A DNA stretch of 9,568 nucleotides from Pseudomonadota bacterium (GTDB taxonomy: Bacteria > Pseudomonadota > Alphaproteobacteria > Rhizobiales > Kaistiaceae): the NCBI GenBank assembly GCA_023392225.1, contig JAEVZM010000462.1, positions 1-9,568 on the forward strand. The letters run 5' to 3'. Made by a program: the position numbers and the translations under genes. A model generated the notes under the pieces. That model worked only from the letters and a program-made list of their open reading frames with translations. It searched no databases and was not told the origin of the DNA. Position 1 is the stretch's first letter. The number at the start of each line of letters is the position of its first letter. Positions 1 to 5,521 of the stretch are shown one piece after another.

Positions 1-2
1 GA

Positions 3-410
3 TCAGGCTCCGGGAAAGCGGCGCGTGCAGGAGACGGCGCCGCCGGACCAGCGAACGGTGAGCTCGGCATCGATCGACCCCTTGCGGTCGAACACGGCCG
101 TGCCAAGCACGGTGGGACGGCCGGCGAGGGTCTCGAAGTCGCCGCTCTGCGAGGAGACGGACGTGCCGCCCTTCGAGACCTTGGCGACCGTGAACTGGTA
201 GTCGCCGGCGAGCGGGGTGGATGACAGCGCCATCGGCTCGACCTGCCAGCCGAGCGGGGTGTCGCTCACCCGGATCTCGCAGCTCATCGGCGCCGGTGCC
301 CGGCCGCCAGTCGTTCCGGTGCTCGTTCCGGCGGTGCGGCCACCGGCGACGGCGGTGCCGGCGGCGACCGGGACCAGGAGGGCGGGGAGGAGATGGCGCA
401 GACGCAACAT
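3..410 (-). CDS. csgH: CsgH-like curli assembly chaperone (periplasmic)
   Basis: Predicted 135-residue exported protein. Residues 1-22 form a signal peptide (Arg-containing n-region, Leu/Ala/Val core, AVA at 20-22). A Gly/Thr/Ser-rich stretch (about 23-42) follows, then a beta-rich domain starting at C44 (CEIRV) with GDYQFTV (69-75), GGTSVSSQSGDF (81-92) and a closing C128. This C-E-I-R start, the G-x-Y-x-x-x-V strand, the QSGDF strand and the late Cys match the alphaproteobacterial CsgH family, the functional counterpart of CsgC, which keeps curlin from forming amyloid in the periplasm. C44 and C128 could form a disulfide (inference). The ATG has GGAGG 8 nt upstream. It lies 75 nt downstream of the curlin gene on the same strand, supporting the call and a shared operon. 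The gene is complete and ends 2 nt from the window edge. Confidence 0.8.
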   Translation of the reverse strand: MLRLRHLLPALLVPVAAGTAVAGGRTAGTSTGTTGGRAPAPMSCEIRVSDTPLGWQVEPMALSSTPLAGDYQFTVAKVSKGGTSVSSQSGDFETLAGRPTVLGTAVFDRKGSIDAELTVRWSGGAVSCTRRFPGA

Positions 411-485
411 GGGGAAGTCCTCCGTCTCGTTTCAGCCGTTCCGCCGGGGCGCCCGTGTCGGCGCACCCGGCATCGGGGCGGCAGC

Positions 486-923
486 TCAGTTGCCCTGGAT
501 GACGACGGCCATGTTGCCGCGGCCGCGCTGGTGGGTCTCGGCGTCGAGGCCATTGCCGATCTGGATCGTCGCCGAGACGTTGTCCCTGCCCTGCTGGGTG
601 GCGACGGCCTTGTTGTTCTTGCCCATCTGGGCGACGCCGACGAGGTTGTTCTTGCCGCCCTGGTAGGCGAAGGCATAGTTGAACTTGCCCTGCTGGCCGG
701 CAATCATGCGATTGCCCTTGCCGTTCTGCTGGCTGGTCAGGCTGTTGCCCTTGCCCTCCTGCAGGATGCGGGTGAAATTGTTCTTGCCGTTCTGGCCGGC
801 GGCGGCGGCGTTGCCGCGCCCGTACTGGTCGATGACCACCCGGCTCCCGCCGGCGCTCGCTTCGGTGAGGCTTGCGCCGACGAACAGCCCGAGCGCGCCA
901 AGGGCGATTGCGAACTTCTTCAT
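486..923 (-). CDS. csgA: CsgA-like curlin, major curli amyloid subunit
   Basis: Predicted 145-residue secreted amyloid subunit. Residues 1-24 are a signal peptide (MKKF start, hydrophobic core, cleavage after ASA). From Q33 to the C-terminus the chain is ten consecutive 11-residue units beginning Q-x-G-x-x-N, with the lead Gln at 33, 44, 55, 66, 77, 88, 99, 110, 121 and 132 and a final QGN at 143-145. Two units make one strand-turn-strand, so this equals five classical curlin repeats, as in E. coli CsgA. Nine of ten units have Lys or Arg at the fourth position; unit 9 (QIGNGL) is degenerate. I count 14 Lys/Arg against 5 Asp/Glu in the mature chain. The ATG at 923 is preferred over an upstream one at 1007 because it starts the signal peptide and follows a GGAGAAGAG Shine-Dalgarno. 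A csgH-like gene follows. CsgB, a minor nucleator with similar repeats, is the alternative. Confidence 0.85.
   Translation of the reverse strand: MKKFAIALGALGLFVGASLTEASAGGSRVVIDQYGRGNAAAAGQNGKNNFTRILQEGKGNSLTSQQNGKGNRMIAGQQGKFNYAFAYQGGKNNLVGVAQMGKNNKAVATQQGRDNVSATIQIGNGLDAETHQRGRGNMAVVIQGN
498..827 (-). repeat. Ten tandem 33-bp (11-codon) curlin repeats
   Basis: Ten in-frame 11-codon units, read on the minus strand from Q33 to the residue before Q143 of the curlin. All units are exactly 11 codons with no insertions. The unit pattern is Q-x-G-(K/R)-x-N followed by five variable residues. Bases vary between units, so this is a conserved protein repeat rather than a recent DNA expansion. Confidence 0.85.
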
Positions 924-990
924 GGTCTCTTCTCCATCGTTTGGCTTCCGCGGACCCCTCGCGCTCCGGAAGCTGACGATGTGGAGACTA

Positions 991-1012
991 AGCGGGCGGC
1001 CATGCACCCGCT
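991..1012. other. Inverted repeat between curlin gene and ykuD-like gene
   Basis: AGCGGG (991-996) and CCCGCT (1007-1012) form a 6-bp stem with a 10-nt loop. It lies 50 nt past the stop of the minus-strand ykuD-like gene and about 70 nt upstream of the curlin start. It could be a weak terminator for the former or a regulatory element for the latter. There is no U-tract, so the role is uncertain. Confidence 0.25.
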
Positions 1013-1061
1013 CTGAATGGCTGGTTGTCGGGCGTTCAGGTTCGCCGGCCCGGCGCGAGGC

Positions 1062-1610
1062 TCACGACCGGCCGATGTCCATGACCGTCCCCGGTCCGCA
1101 GAGCGCGAGGATCCGCCGCATGGCCAGAAGCGTCACCGCCACGCAGCCGGCGGTCGGCGTGAAGCCGGGCGCGGCGAGATGGAAGAAGATCGCCGAGCCA
1201 CGCCCCGGCACCGGCCGCTCTAGGTTCCAGTCGAGCACCACGACGATGTCGTAGAGCCCGTCCTCGCGCCACATCCGCTCGTGGCTGGCCGGATAGGGCA
1301 GCCGCACCGGCCGGTTGTAGGCGCGGTCGGCGGGATCGTCGCACCAGCCGTCATCTCGCCGGATCGGCGCGACCGGCAGGCCCGTCGCCGGCCGCGGCAT
1401 GCGGTCGGCCCGGTAGAAGCAGGAGACCAGGGCGAGCGAACCGGCCGGGGTGCTCCCGTCCCCCTCGCGCTTGCGGGTGGTGAGGCCGGCGCGGCCCAAC
1501 GCACACGATGCCGTGAACGGGCCGGCAGCGAGGAGACCTCGGGTGGGCTCCGTGGGTGACGGGCGGACGATGATCCGGGCCAGCCCGCCGGCGCCGTTTT
1601 CCCTGCCCAT
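1062..1610 (-). CDS. L,D-transpeptidase (YkuD) family protein
   Basis: Predicted 182-residue protein of the YkuD/L,D-transpeptidase catalytic family, which cross-links meso-diaminopimelate residues of peptidoglycan or attaches proteins to it. The catalytic region is visible: SAIFFH with H144, then PGFTPTAGC with the nucleophile C156, in the H-x(11)-C arrangement of the short YkuD proteins. Upstream, KREGDGSTPAGS (47-58), the WCDDP segment (89-93) and YNRPVRLPY (98-106) are also characteristic of the small proteobacterial branch. No signal peptide or membrane segment is evident, so how it reaches the periplasm is unclear. ATG at 1610 is chosen because GGAG lies 8 nt upstream and family similarity begins just after it; an ATG at 1649 would add 13 unpersuasive residues. 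It is divergent from the response regulator gene, with 128 nt between them. Confidence 0.85.
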   Translation of the reverse strand: MGRENGAGGLARIIVRPSPTEPTRGLLAAGPFTASCALGRAGLTTRKREGDGSTPAGSLALVSCFYRADRMPRPATGLPVAPIRRDDGWCDDPADRAYNRPVRLPYPASHERMWREDGLYDIVVVLDWNLERPVPGRGSAIFFHLAAPGFTPTAGCVAVTLLAMRRILALCGPGTVMDIGRS

Positions 1611-1738
1611 GATTCCGTCTCCGTGCTCCCGTCCGCCTTGCGCGGCCATGGGTTGGGGTCTACACCCTCAATGGCCGAATCCGAAGCGTTCCGCCGATTT
1701 CGGGGCGCACTCCAGATTGATGACGACAGAGGCGAGAG

Positions 1739-2422
1739 ATGCCCGTCCGCAAGATCCTGGTCGTTGACGACGACGACGTGCTCCGCGACAGCCTGGTCGA
1801 GCAGCTCTCGCTCTACGAGGAGTTCGAGATCGCCCAGGAAGGCACTGCCGCCAAGGGCATCCAGGCGGCCCGCGCGGGCCATGTCGATCTGGTGGTGATG
1901 GATGTCGGCCTGCCCGACATGGACGGTCGCGAGGCGGTGAAGTTGCTCAGGAAGGGCGGCTTCAAGGCGCCGGTGATCATGCTCACCGCCCAGGATTCCG
2001 AATCCGACACCATCCTCGGCCTCGAGGCGGGGGCGAACGACTACGTCACCAAGCCGTTCCGCTTCGCGGTGCTGCTCGCCCGCATCCGTGCGCAGCTGCG
2101 CCAGCACGAGCAGAGCGAGGACGCGGTCTTCACCATCGGCCCCTACACCTTCCGGCCGAGCGCCAAGGTGCTGACCGACGACCGCGGCCAGAAGATCCGG
2201 CTCACCGAGAAGGAGACCGCGATCCTCAAGTTCCTCTACCGCGCTGGCGAGAAGGTGATCGGCCGCGACGTGCTCCTGCACGAGGTCTGGGGCTACAATT
2301 CCGGGGTCACCACCCACACGCTCGAGACGCATATCTACCGGCTCCGGCAGAAGATCGAGAAGGATCCGTCCAAGGCGGAGCTGCTCGTCACCGATGTCGG
2401 CGGCTACAAGCTGGTGCCCTAG
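1739..2422 (+). CDS. OmpR/PhoB-family response regulator transcription factor
   Basis: Predicted 227-residue two-component regulator. The receiver domain (about 4-118) has the acidic cluster D10-D13, phosphoacceptor D55 (VVMDVGLPDMDG), T83 (MLTA) and K105 (TKPF). The C-terminal winged-helix DNA-binding domain (about 130-226) has LTEKETAILKFLYRAG, the recognition-helix stretch THTLETHIYRLRQKIE and the closing VGGYKLVP hairpin. All phosphorelay residues are intact, so it should be phosphorylatable. No histidine kinase is encoded in the window, so the partner is elsewhere or a small phosphodonor acts. The start follows a purine-rich GAGGCGAGAG. A cyclic-nucleotide-binding protein gene begins 42 nt downstream on the same strand, suggesting an operon linking phosphorelay and nucleotide signals (inference). 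Target genes cannot be told; the divergent ykuD-like gene is one possibility. Confidence 0.92.
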   Translation: MPVRKILVVDDDDVLRDSLVEQLSLYEEFEIAQEGTAAKGIQAARAGHVDLVVMDVGLPDMDGREAVKLLRKGGFKAPVIMLTAQDSESDTILGLEAGANDYVTKPFRFAVLLARIRAQLRQHEQSEDAVFTIGPYTFRPSAKVLTDDRGQKIRLTEKETAILKFLYRAGEKVIGRDVLLHEVWGYNSGVTTHTLETHIYRLRQKIEKDPSKAELLVTDVGGYKLVP

Positions 2423-2450
2423 GGTGACGCTCCCCGTCTCCACCGGCCAG

Positions 2451-2455
2451 GGAGG
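2451..2455 (+). promoter_or_regulatory. Shine-Dalgarno GGAGG fixing a GTG start
   Basis: GGAGG lies 9 nt before the GTG at 2465. It decides the start of the cyclic-nucleotide-binding protein, where no suitably placed ATG exists. Confidence 0.65.
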
Positions 2456-2464
2456 TGCGTCCTG

Positions 2465-2944
2465 GTGAGCCTCGACCGCGATATCGCGCTGCTCGCACGC
2501 ATCCCGCTGTTCAGCGAGCTGTCGACCGAGCAGTTGCGCCTGCTCGCCTTCAGCGCCGTCCGCCTCAGCCTGTCGCCGGGCCAGGTGCTGTTCCGCGAGG
2601 GCACCATGGCCGGCTCGGGCTATGTCGTGGTCTATGGTGCACTCGAACTGTCGCTCGGCCAGGGTAGCCGCCGCGAGGTACTGACCACCTGCGAGCAGGG
2701 CAGCCTGATCGGCGAGCTGGCGCTGTTCATCGAGACCAAGCGCCCGGCGACCGCCACCGCCGTGGTGTCGAGCGAGGTGCTCGACATCGACCGCAAGCTC
2801 GTCACCCGCATGCTGACCGAGTATCCGCATGTCGCGACCCGGCTCCGGCGCATTCTCGCCGGCCGCATCACCGCGACCATCGCCGAGCTGAGCCAGGTCC
2901 AGAAGCGGCTCGACTCGATCGACGCCCGCACCCGGCGCGACTAG
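2465..2944 (+). CDS. Stand-alone cyclic nucleotide-binding domain protein
   Basis: Predicted 159-residue soluble protein consisting of one Crp-type cyclic nucleotide-binding fold (about 14-125) and a short helical tail. The phosphate-binding cassette is recognisable as GSLIGELALFIETKRPATATA (79-99), with the Glu (E84) and Arg (R93) that contact the ribose and cyclic phosphate in Crp-like proteins, so binding of cAMP or cGMP is plausible. PLFSEL (14-19) and PGQVLFREG (38-46) are further family signatures. There is no helix-turn-helix after the cassette (residues 126-159 are a charged helix), so it is not itself a Crp/Fnr-type DNA-binding factor; a partner-binding or sensing role is more likely. 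It starts at GTG with GGAGG 9 nt upstream and sits 42 nt after the response regulator, probably in the same transcript. Confidence 0.87.
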   Translation: MSLDRDIALLARIPLFSELSTEQLRLLAFSAVRLSLSPGQVLFREGTMAGSGYVVVYGALELSLGQGSRREVLTTCEQGSLIGELALFIETKRPATATAVVSSEVLDIDRKLVTRMLTEYPHVATRLRRILAGRITATIAELSQVQKRLDSIDARTRRD

Positions 2945-2968
2945 GCCTCGCCAGGGCGGCGGCCGCCG

Positions 2969-3784
2969 TCAGCTGTCGGCGAAGATCGCGTTGAGCTCGG
3001 CATTGGACACGCCACCGTCGCAGGCATCGAGCCGGCCGGCGGCGAGGTCCTTGCCGGCCGCGATCACCGCCGTCCAGGCCTTCCGCGCGAGGCCGCCGCC
3101 GACGCTCACCCGCCGCACGCCGAGGCCGGCGAGGTCGTCGAGGGTGAGGCCGCCGAGATTGCGGGCGAGCACGTTCACCGGCTTCGGCCCGGCCGCTTTC
3201 ACCACCGCCGCGATGTCCTCGCGGCGCGACAGGAACGGCACGTAGATGCAGTCCGCGCCGGCCGCGACGAAGCGCTCCACCCGGTCGAGGGCGATGGCGA
3301 GCGCATCCGGAAGGTCGATGACGAACGCCTCGCAGCGGGCGACGAGCATCACGCCGCTGCCGTCCTCGTCGAGGGCGTGCCGCGCTGCCTCGATGCGCGC
3401 GACCGCGAGGCCGGTATCGTAGAGCCGCCGGTCTGCGTGCATGTCCTCGATCGAGAGACCGGCGATGCCGGTGCCGATGGCGAGCGCGACGTTCGGGGCG
3501 AGGTCCTCCGGCGCGTCGGCGAAGCCGTTGAGGAAGTCGGCGTTGACCGGCAGGTCGGTCGCGGCGGCGATCTCGGTGAGATGCTCGAGCATCACGTCGC
3601 GGCCGAGGGCGCCATCGGGATAGCCGTAGCTCCAGGCGGCGCCGGCGCTGGTCGTCGCCAGCGCCTTGAAGCCCTGGCGCTCCAGCCAGCGGGCCGAGCC
3701 CATGTCGAACGGGTTGGGGATGACGAAACAGCCGCTCTCGTGGAGGGCGTGGAAAGCCTCGATCTTCGCAGCGCGTGTCGGCAT
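2969..3784 (-). CDS. PEP mutase / isocitrate lyase superfamily enzyme
   Basis: Predicted 271-residue TIM-barrel enzyme of the isocitrate lyase/phosphoenolpyruvate mutase superfamily, which forms or breaks C-C or P-C bonds next to a carboxylate with Mg2+. Visible motifs: NPFDMGSARWLERQGF (24-39), TTSAG (44-48), VNADFLNGF with metal-site D83 (80-88), GLSIED with E113-D114 (109-114), VARCEA (148-153) and a C-terminal GVRRVSVGGG. The KKCGH catalytic loop of isocitrate lyase and 2-methylisocitrate lyase is absent, so those activities are unlikely; members of this short branch are often annotated as carboxyphosphonoenolpyruvate phosphonomutase-like or oxaloacetate decarboxylase-like, and the substrate cannot be read from sequence. 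ATG at 3784 is chosen because GGGAGG lies 6 nt upstream and similarity starts at once. It is convergent with the upstream cNMP protein and divergent from the aminotransferase, 89 nt apart. Confidence 0.88.
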   Translation of the reverse strand: MPTRAAKIEAFHALHESGCFVIPNPFDMGSARWLERQGFKALATTSAGAAWSYGYPDGALGRDVMLEHLTEIAAATDLPVNADFLNGFADAPEDLAPNVALAIGTGIAGLSIEDMHADRRLYDTGLAVARIEAARHALDEDGSGVMLVARCEAFVIDLPDALAIALDRVERFVAAGADCIYVPFLSRREDIAAVVKAAGPKPVNVLARNLGGLTLDDLAGLGVRRVSVGGGLARKAWTAVIAAGKDLAAGRLDACDGGVSNAELNAIFADS

Positions 3785-3838
3785 CGCGAACCTCCCGTCC
3801 GCCGTTGCTTTCACGCGTCTTATGCGCCAAGAGTCGCG

Positions 3839-3856
3839 CCCGCGGCAACCCGCGGG
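3839..3856 (+). promoter_or_regulatory. GC-rich hairpin touching the aminotransferase ribosome-binding site
   Basis: CCCGCGG (3839-3845) and CCGCGGG (3850-3856) make a perfect 7-bp stem with a 4-nt CAAC loop. The 3' arm includes the first three bases of the only good Shine-Dalgarno (GGGGAGG, 3854-3860) for the aminotransferase ATG at 3874. That spacing, 13 nt, is longer than usual. The hairpin could reduce translation if it lies within the mRNA leader; this is inference. Confidence 0.4.
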
Positions 3857-3873
3857 GAGGAAACGGAACCAAC

Positions 3874-5061
3874 ATGCTGACCACGATCGCCGGCTTCGAC
3901 CGGATCGGCGAGGAGAATGCCTTCGCCGTACTCGCACGCGCCACGGAGCTTCAGGCCCAGGGCCGCGACATCATCAATCTCGGCATCGGCCAGCCGGACT
4001 TCCGCACCCCCGATCACATCGTCGAGGCGGCGATCAAGGCGCTGCGCGACGGCCATCACGGCTACACGCCGGCGACCGGCATCAAGCCGCTCCGCGAGGC
4101 GGTGTCGGCCGACATCCATCGCCGGCTCGGCGTCGACGTCTCGCCCGACCTCGTGATGATCATGCCCGGCGGCAAGGTCACCATGTTCGCCGCGATCCTG
4201 ATGTTCGGCGAGCCCGGGGTCGAGATCCTCTATCCCGATCCCGGCTTCCCGATCTACCGCTCGATGATCGAGTTCACCGGGGCGACGCCGGTGCCGATCC
4301 CGATCCGCGAGGAGAACGGCTTCGCGTTCTCGGCCGAGGAGACGCTCGGCCTGATCACGCCGAAGACCCGGCTGATGATCATCAACTCGCCCGCCAATCC
4401 GACCGGCGGCGTCACGCCGAAGGCCGAGATCGACACGCTGGTCGCAGGCCTCGCCGCCCATCCCGGCGTCGCGCTCATGTCGGACGAGATCTACGGGCAG
4501 ATGACCTATGACGGGCTCGCCCACGTCTCGCTCCTCTCCTACCCGGAAATCCGCGACCGGCTGATCCTCCTCGACGGCTGGTCCAAGACCTATGCCATGA
4601 CCGGCTGGCGGATGGGGTTCTCGGTGTGGCCGAAGCCGCTCTACGACAAGGTGCGGAAGCTCGCGGTCAACGCCTGGTCCTGCGTCAACGCCCCGGCCCA
4701 GTTCGCTGGCATCACGGCGCTGACCGGCCCGCAGGATTCGGTCGCCGAGATGGTCGCCGCGTTCGACGAGCGGCGAAAGATAGTGGTCGAGGAGCTGAAC
4801 AAGCTGCCCGGCGTCTCGTGCATCACGCCGAAGGGCGCCTTCTACGCCTTCCCGAACGTGTCCAAGACGGGCTTCAAGGCCAAGCAGCTCGCCTCCCGCC
4901 TCCTCGAAGAGGAGAGCGTCGCCACCCTCGGCGGCCCCGATTTCGGCATCCTCGGCGAGGGGTATCTCCGCCTCTCCTACGCCAATTCGGCCGAGAACAT
5001 CCGACGCGCCATCGCCCGCATGGCCGAGTTCCTCGCCCGCAACCACAACGCGGCGAGCTAG
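3874..5061 (+). CDS. Pyridoxal phosphate-dependent class I/II aminotransferase
   Basis: Predicted 395-residue fold-type I aminotransferase, of usual length for the aspartate/alanine/aromatic aminotransferase group; it moves an amino group between an amino acid and a 2-oxo acid using PLP. Visible residues: GIGQPDF (37-43), YTPATGIKPLREAV (64-77), PGGK (98-101), NSPANPTGG with N175 (171-179), SDEIY with D204 and Y207 contacting PLP (203-207), the Schiff-base lysine K238 in WSKTYAMTGWRMG with phosphate-binding R246 (236-248), and a C-terminal YLRLSYANS supplying the substrate-carboxylate arginine. The exact substrate is not determinable. ATG at 3874 is used because the common N-terminal segment begins there; an in-frame ATG 99 nt upstream would run into the divergent control region. 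It converges on the small exported protein gene, 24 nt away. Confidence 0.92.
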   Translation: MLTTIAGFDRIGEENAFAVLARATELQAQGRDIINLGIGQPDFRTPDHIVEAAIKALRDGHHGYTPATGIKPLREAVSADIHRRLGVDVSPDLVMIMPGGKVTMFAAILMFGEPGVEILYPDPGFPIYRSMIEFTGATPVPIPIREENGFAFSAEETLGLITPKTRLMIINSPANPTGGVTPKAEIDTLVAGLAAHPGVALMSDEIYGQMTYDGLAHVSLLSYPEIRDRLILLDGWSKTYAMTGWRMGFSVWPKPLYDKVRKLAVNAWSCVNAPAQFAGITALTGPQDSVAEMVAAFDERRKIVVEELNKLPGVSCITPKGAFYAFPNVSKTGFKAKQLASRLLEEESVATLGGPDFGILGEGYLRLSYANSAENIRRAIARMAEFLARNHNAAS

Positions 5062-5085
5062 GCCCCTGGTCCTTGGCAAGCGGCC

Positions 5086-5397
5086 CTAGCCGCCCTCGGC
5101 GGGCTGCTGCGGCACCTCGTCCGGCGCGATCACCGGCGTCCGGCCCACCGGGGGCGGGACGACCGTCAGGTCCTCGTCGCCCACCGGGGCCGGCTCGAGC
5201 ACGCCGGCGCAGGGATCGAGGACATCGCTGAGGCTGGACTCGTCGTTCCCTGTCGTCATGTCGCCGGGAACGGCCTCCGGCGCGGGCGCGACGGTGCAGT
5301 CGCCAGGATCGGCAGGGGGTGCTCCGTCGGCACCGAGCGCCGCGCCCCCGGTCACGGTGATGGCCGCGGCCAGGATCATGGCGGACAGCTGTCGCAT
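5086..5397 (-). CDS. Small exported proline-rich protein of unknown function
   Basis: Predicted 103-residue protein, not recognised as a named family. Residues 1-23 are a clear signal peptide (MRQL start, Ala/Ile/Val core, ALGA cleavage region), so it is probably periplasmic or secreted. The mature part is acidic and rich in Pro, Ala, Asp and Glu, with two cysteines (C34 and C63) that could form a disulfide, and a Pro-rich tail containing VVPPPVGRTPVIAPDEVP. Short exported proteins with a TPVI-P tail recur in Hyphomicrobiales as far as I recall, but I cannot assign a function. The ATG at 5397 is preferred over one at 5466 because GGAGGAG lies about 5 nt upstream and it begins the signal peptide exactly. 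It is on the same strand as the beta-barrel gene, 124 nt downstream of it, with a strong hairpin between. Confidence 0.72.
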   Translation of the reverse strand: MRQLSAMILAAAITVTGGAALGADGAPPADPGDCTVAPAPEAVPGDMTTGNDESSLSDVLDPCAGVLEPAPVGDEDLTVVPPPVGRTPVIAPDEVPQQPAEGG

Positions 5398-5461
5398 GGG
5401 GTCTCCTCCGGTGTCGTCGTCAAGACACCAACCCGTTGCGACGCGCTTCGTGCCGGCCCGC

Positions 5462-5483
5462 GCCACCCCCGACGGGGGATGGC
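5462..5483 (-). terminator. Terminator-like hairpin after the beta-barrel gene
   Basis: GCCA-CCCCC (5462-5470) pairs with GGGGG-A-TGGC (5474-5483): nine base pairs with one bulged A and a GAC loop. It lies about 38 nt past the stop of the minus-strand outer-membrane gene and before the next minus-strand gene. No U-tract follows, so intrinsic termination is uncertain; it may act as a 3' stabilising or partial-terminator structure. Confidence 0.45.
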
Positions 5484-5521
5484 ACCGCGCCGCGCAAGAG
5501 CGGCCTTCCTCGAATGGACGC

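Noticed and set aside
393..1016. Long plus-strand open frame rich in Leu/Val/Ala repeats opposite the curlin gene
   Set aside because: It is the antisense shadow of the curlin repeats; the minus-strand reading gives a signal peptide, exact QxGxxN periodicity and a ribosome-binding site.
1220..2830. A 536-codon minus-strand open frame
   Set aside because: It lies antisense to the response regulator and cNMP-binding genes, which have complete family motifs. High GC makes long shadow frames common.
2957..2968. The GC palindrome CGGCGGCCGCCG between the convergent cNMP and PEP mutase-like genes
   Set aside because: It is a perfect palindrome but has no loop or U-tract and is expected by chance in such GC-rich DNA; it is too weak to call a bidirectional terminator.
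2868..3944. A 358-codon Arg-rich minus-strand frame
   Set aside because: Shifted frame of the PEP mutase-like gene; the composition is overwhelmingly Arg/Ala/Gly and no domain is visible.
3820..5079. A 419-codon minus-strand open frame
   Set aside because: Antisense to the aminotransferase, with no recognisable domain and Arg/Asp/Gly-rich composition typical of a shadow.
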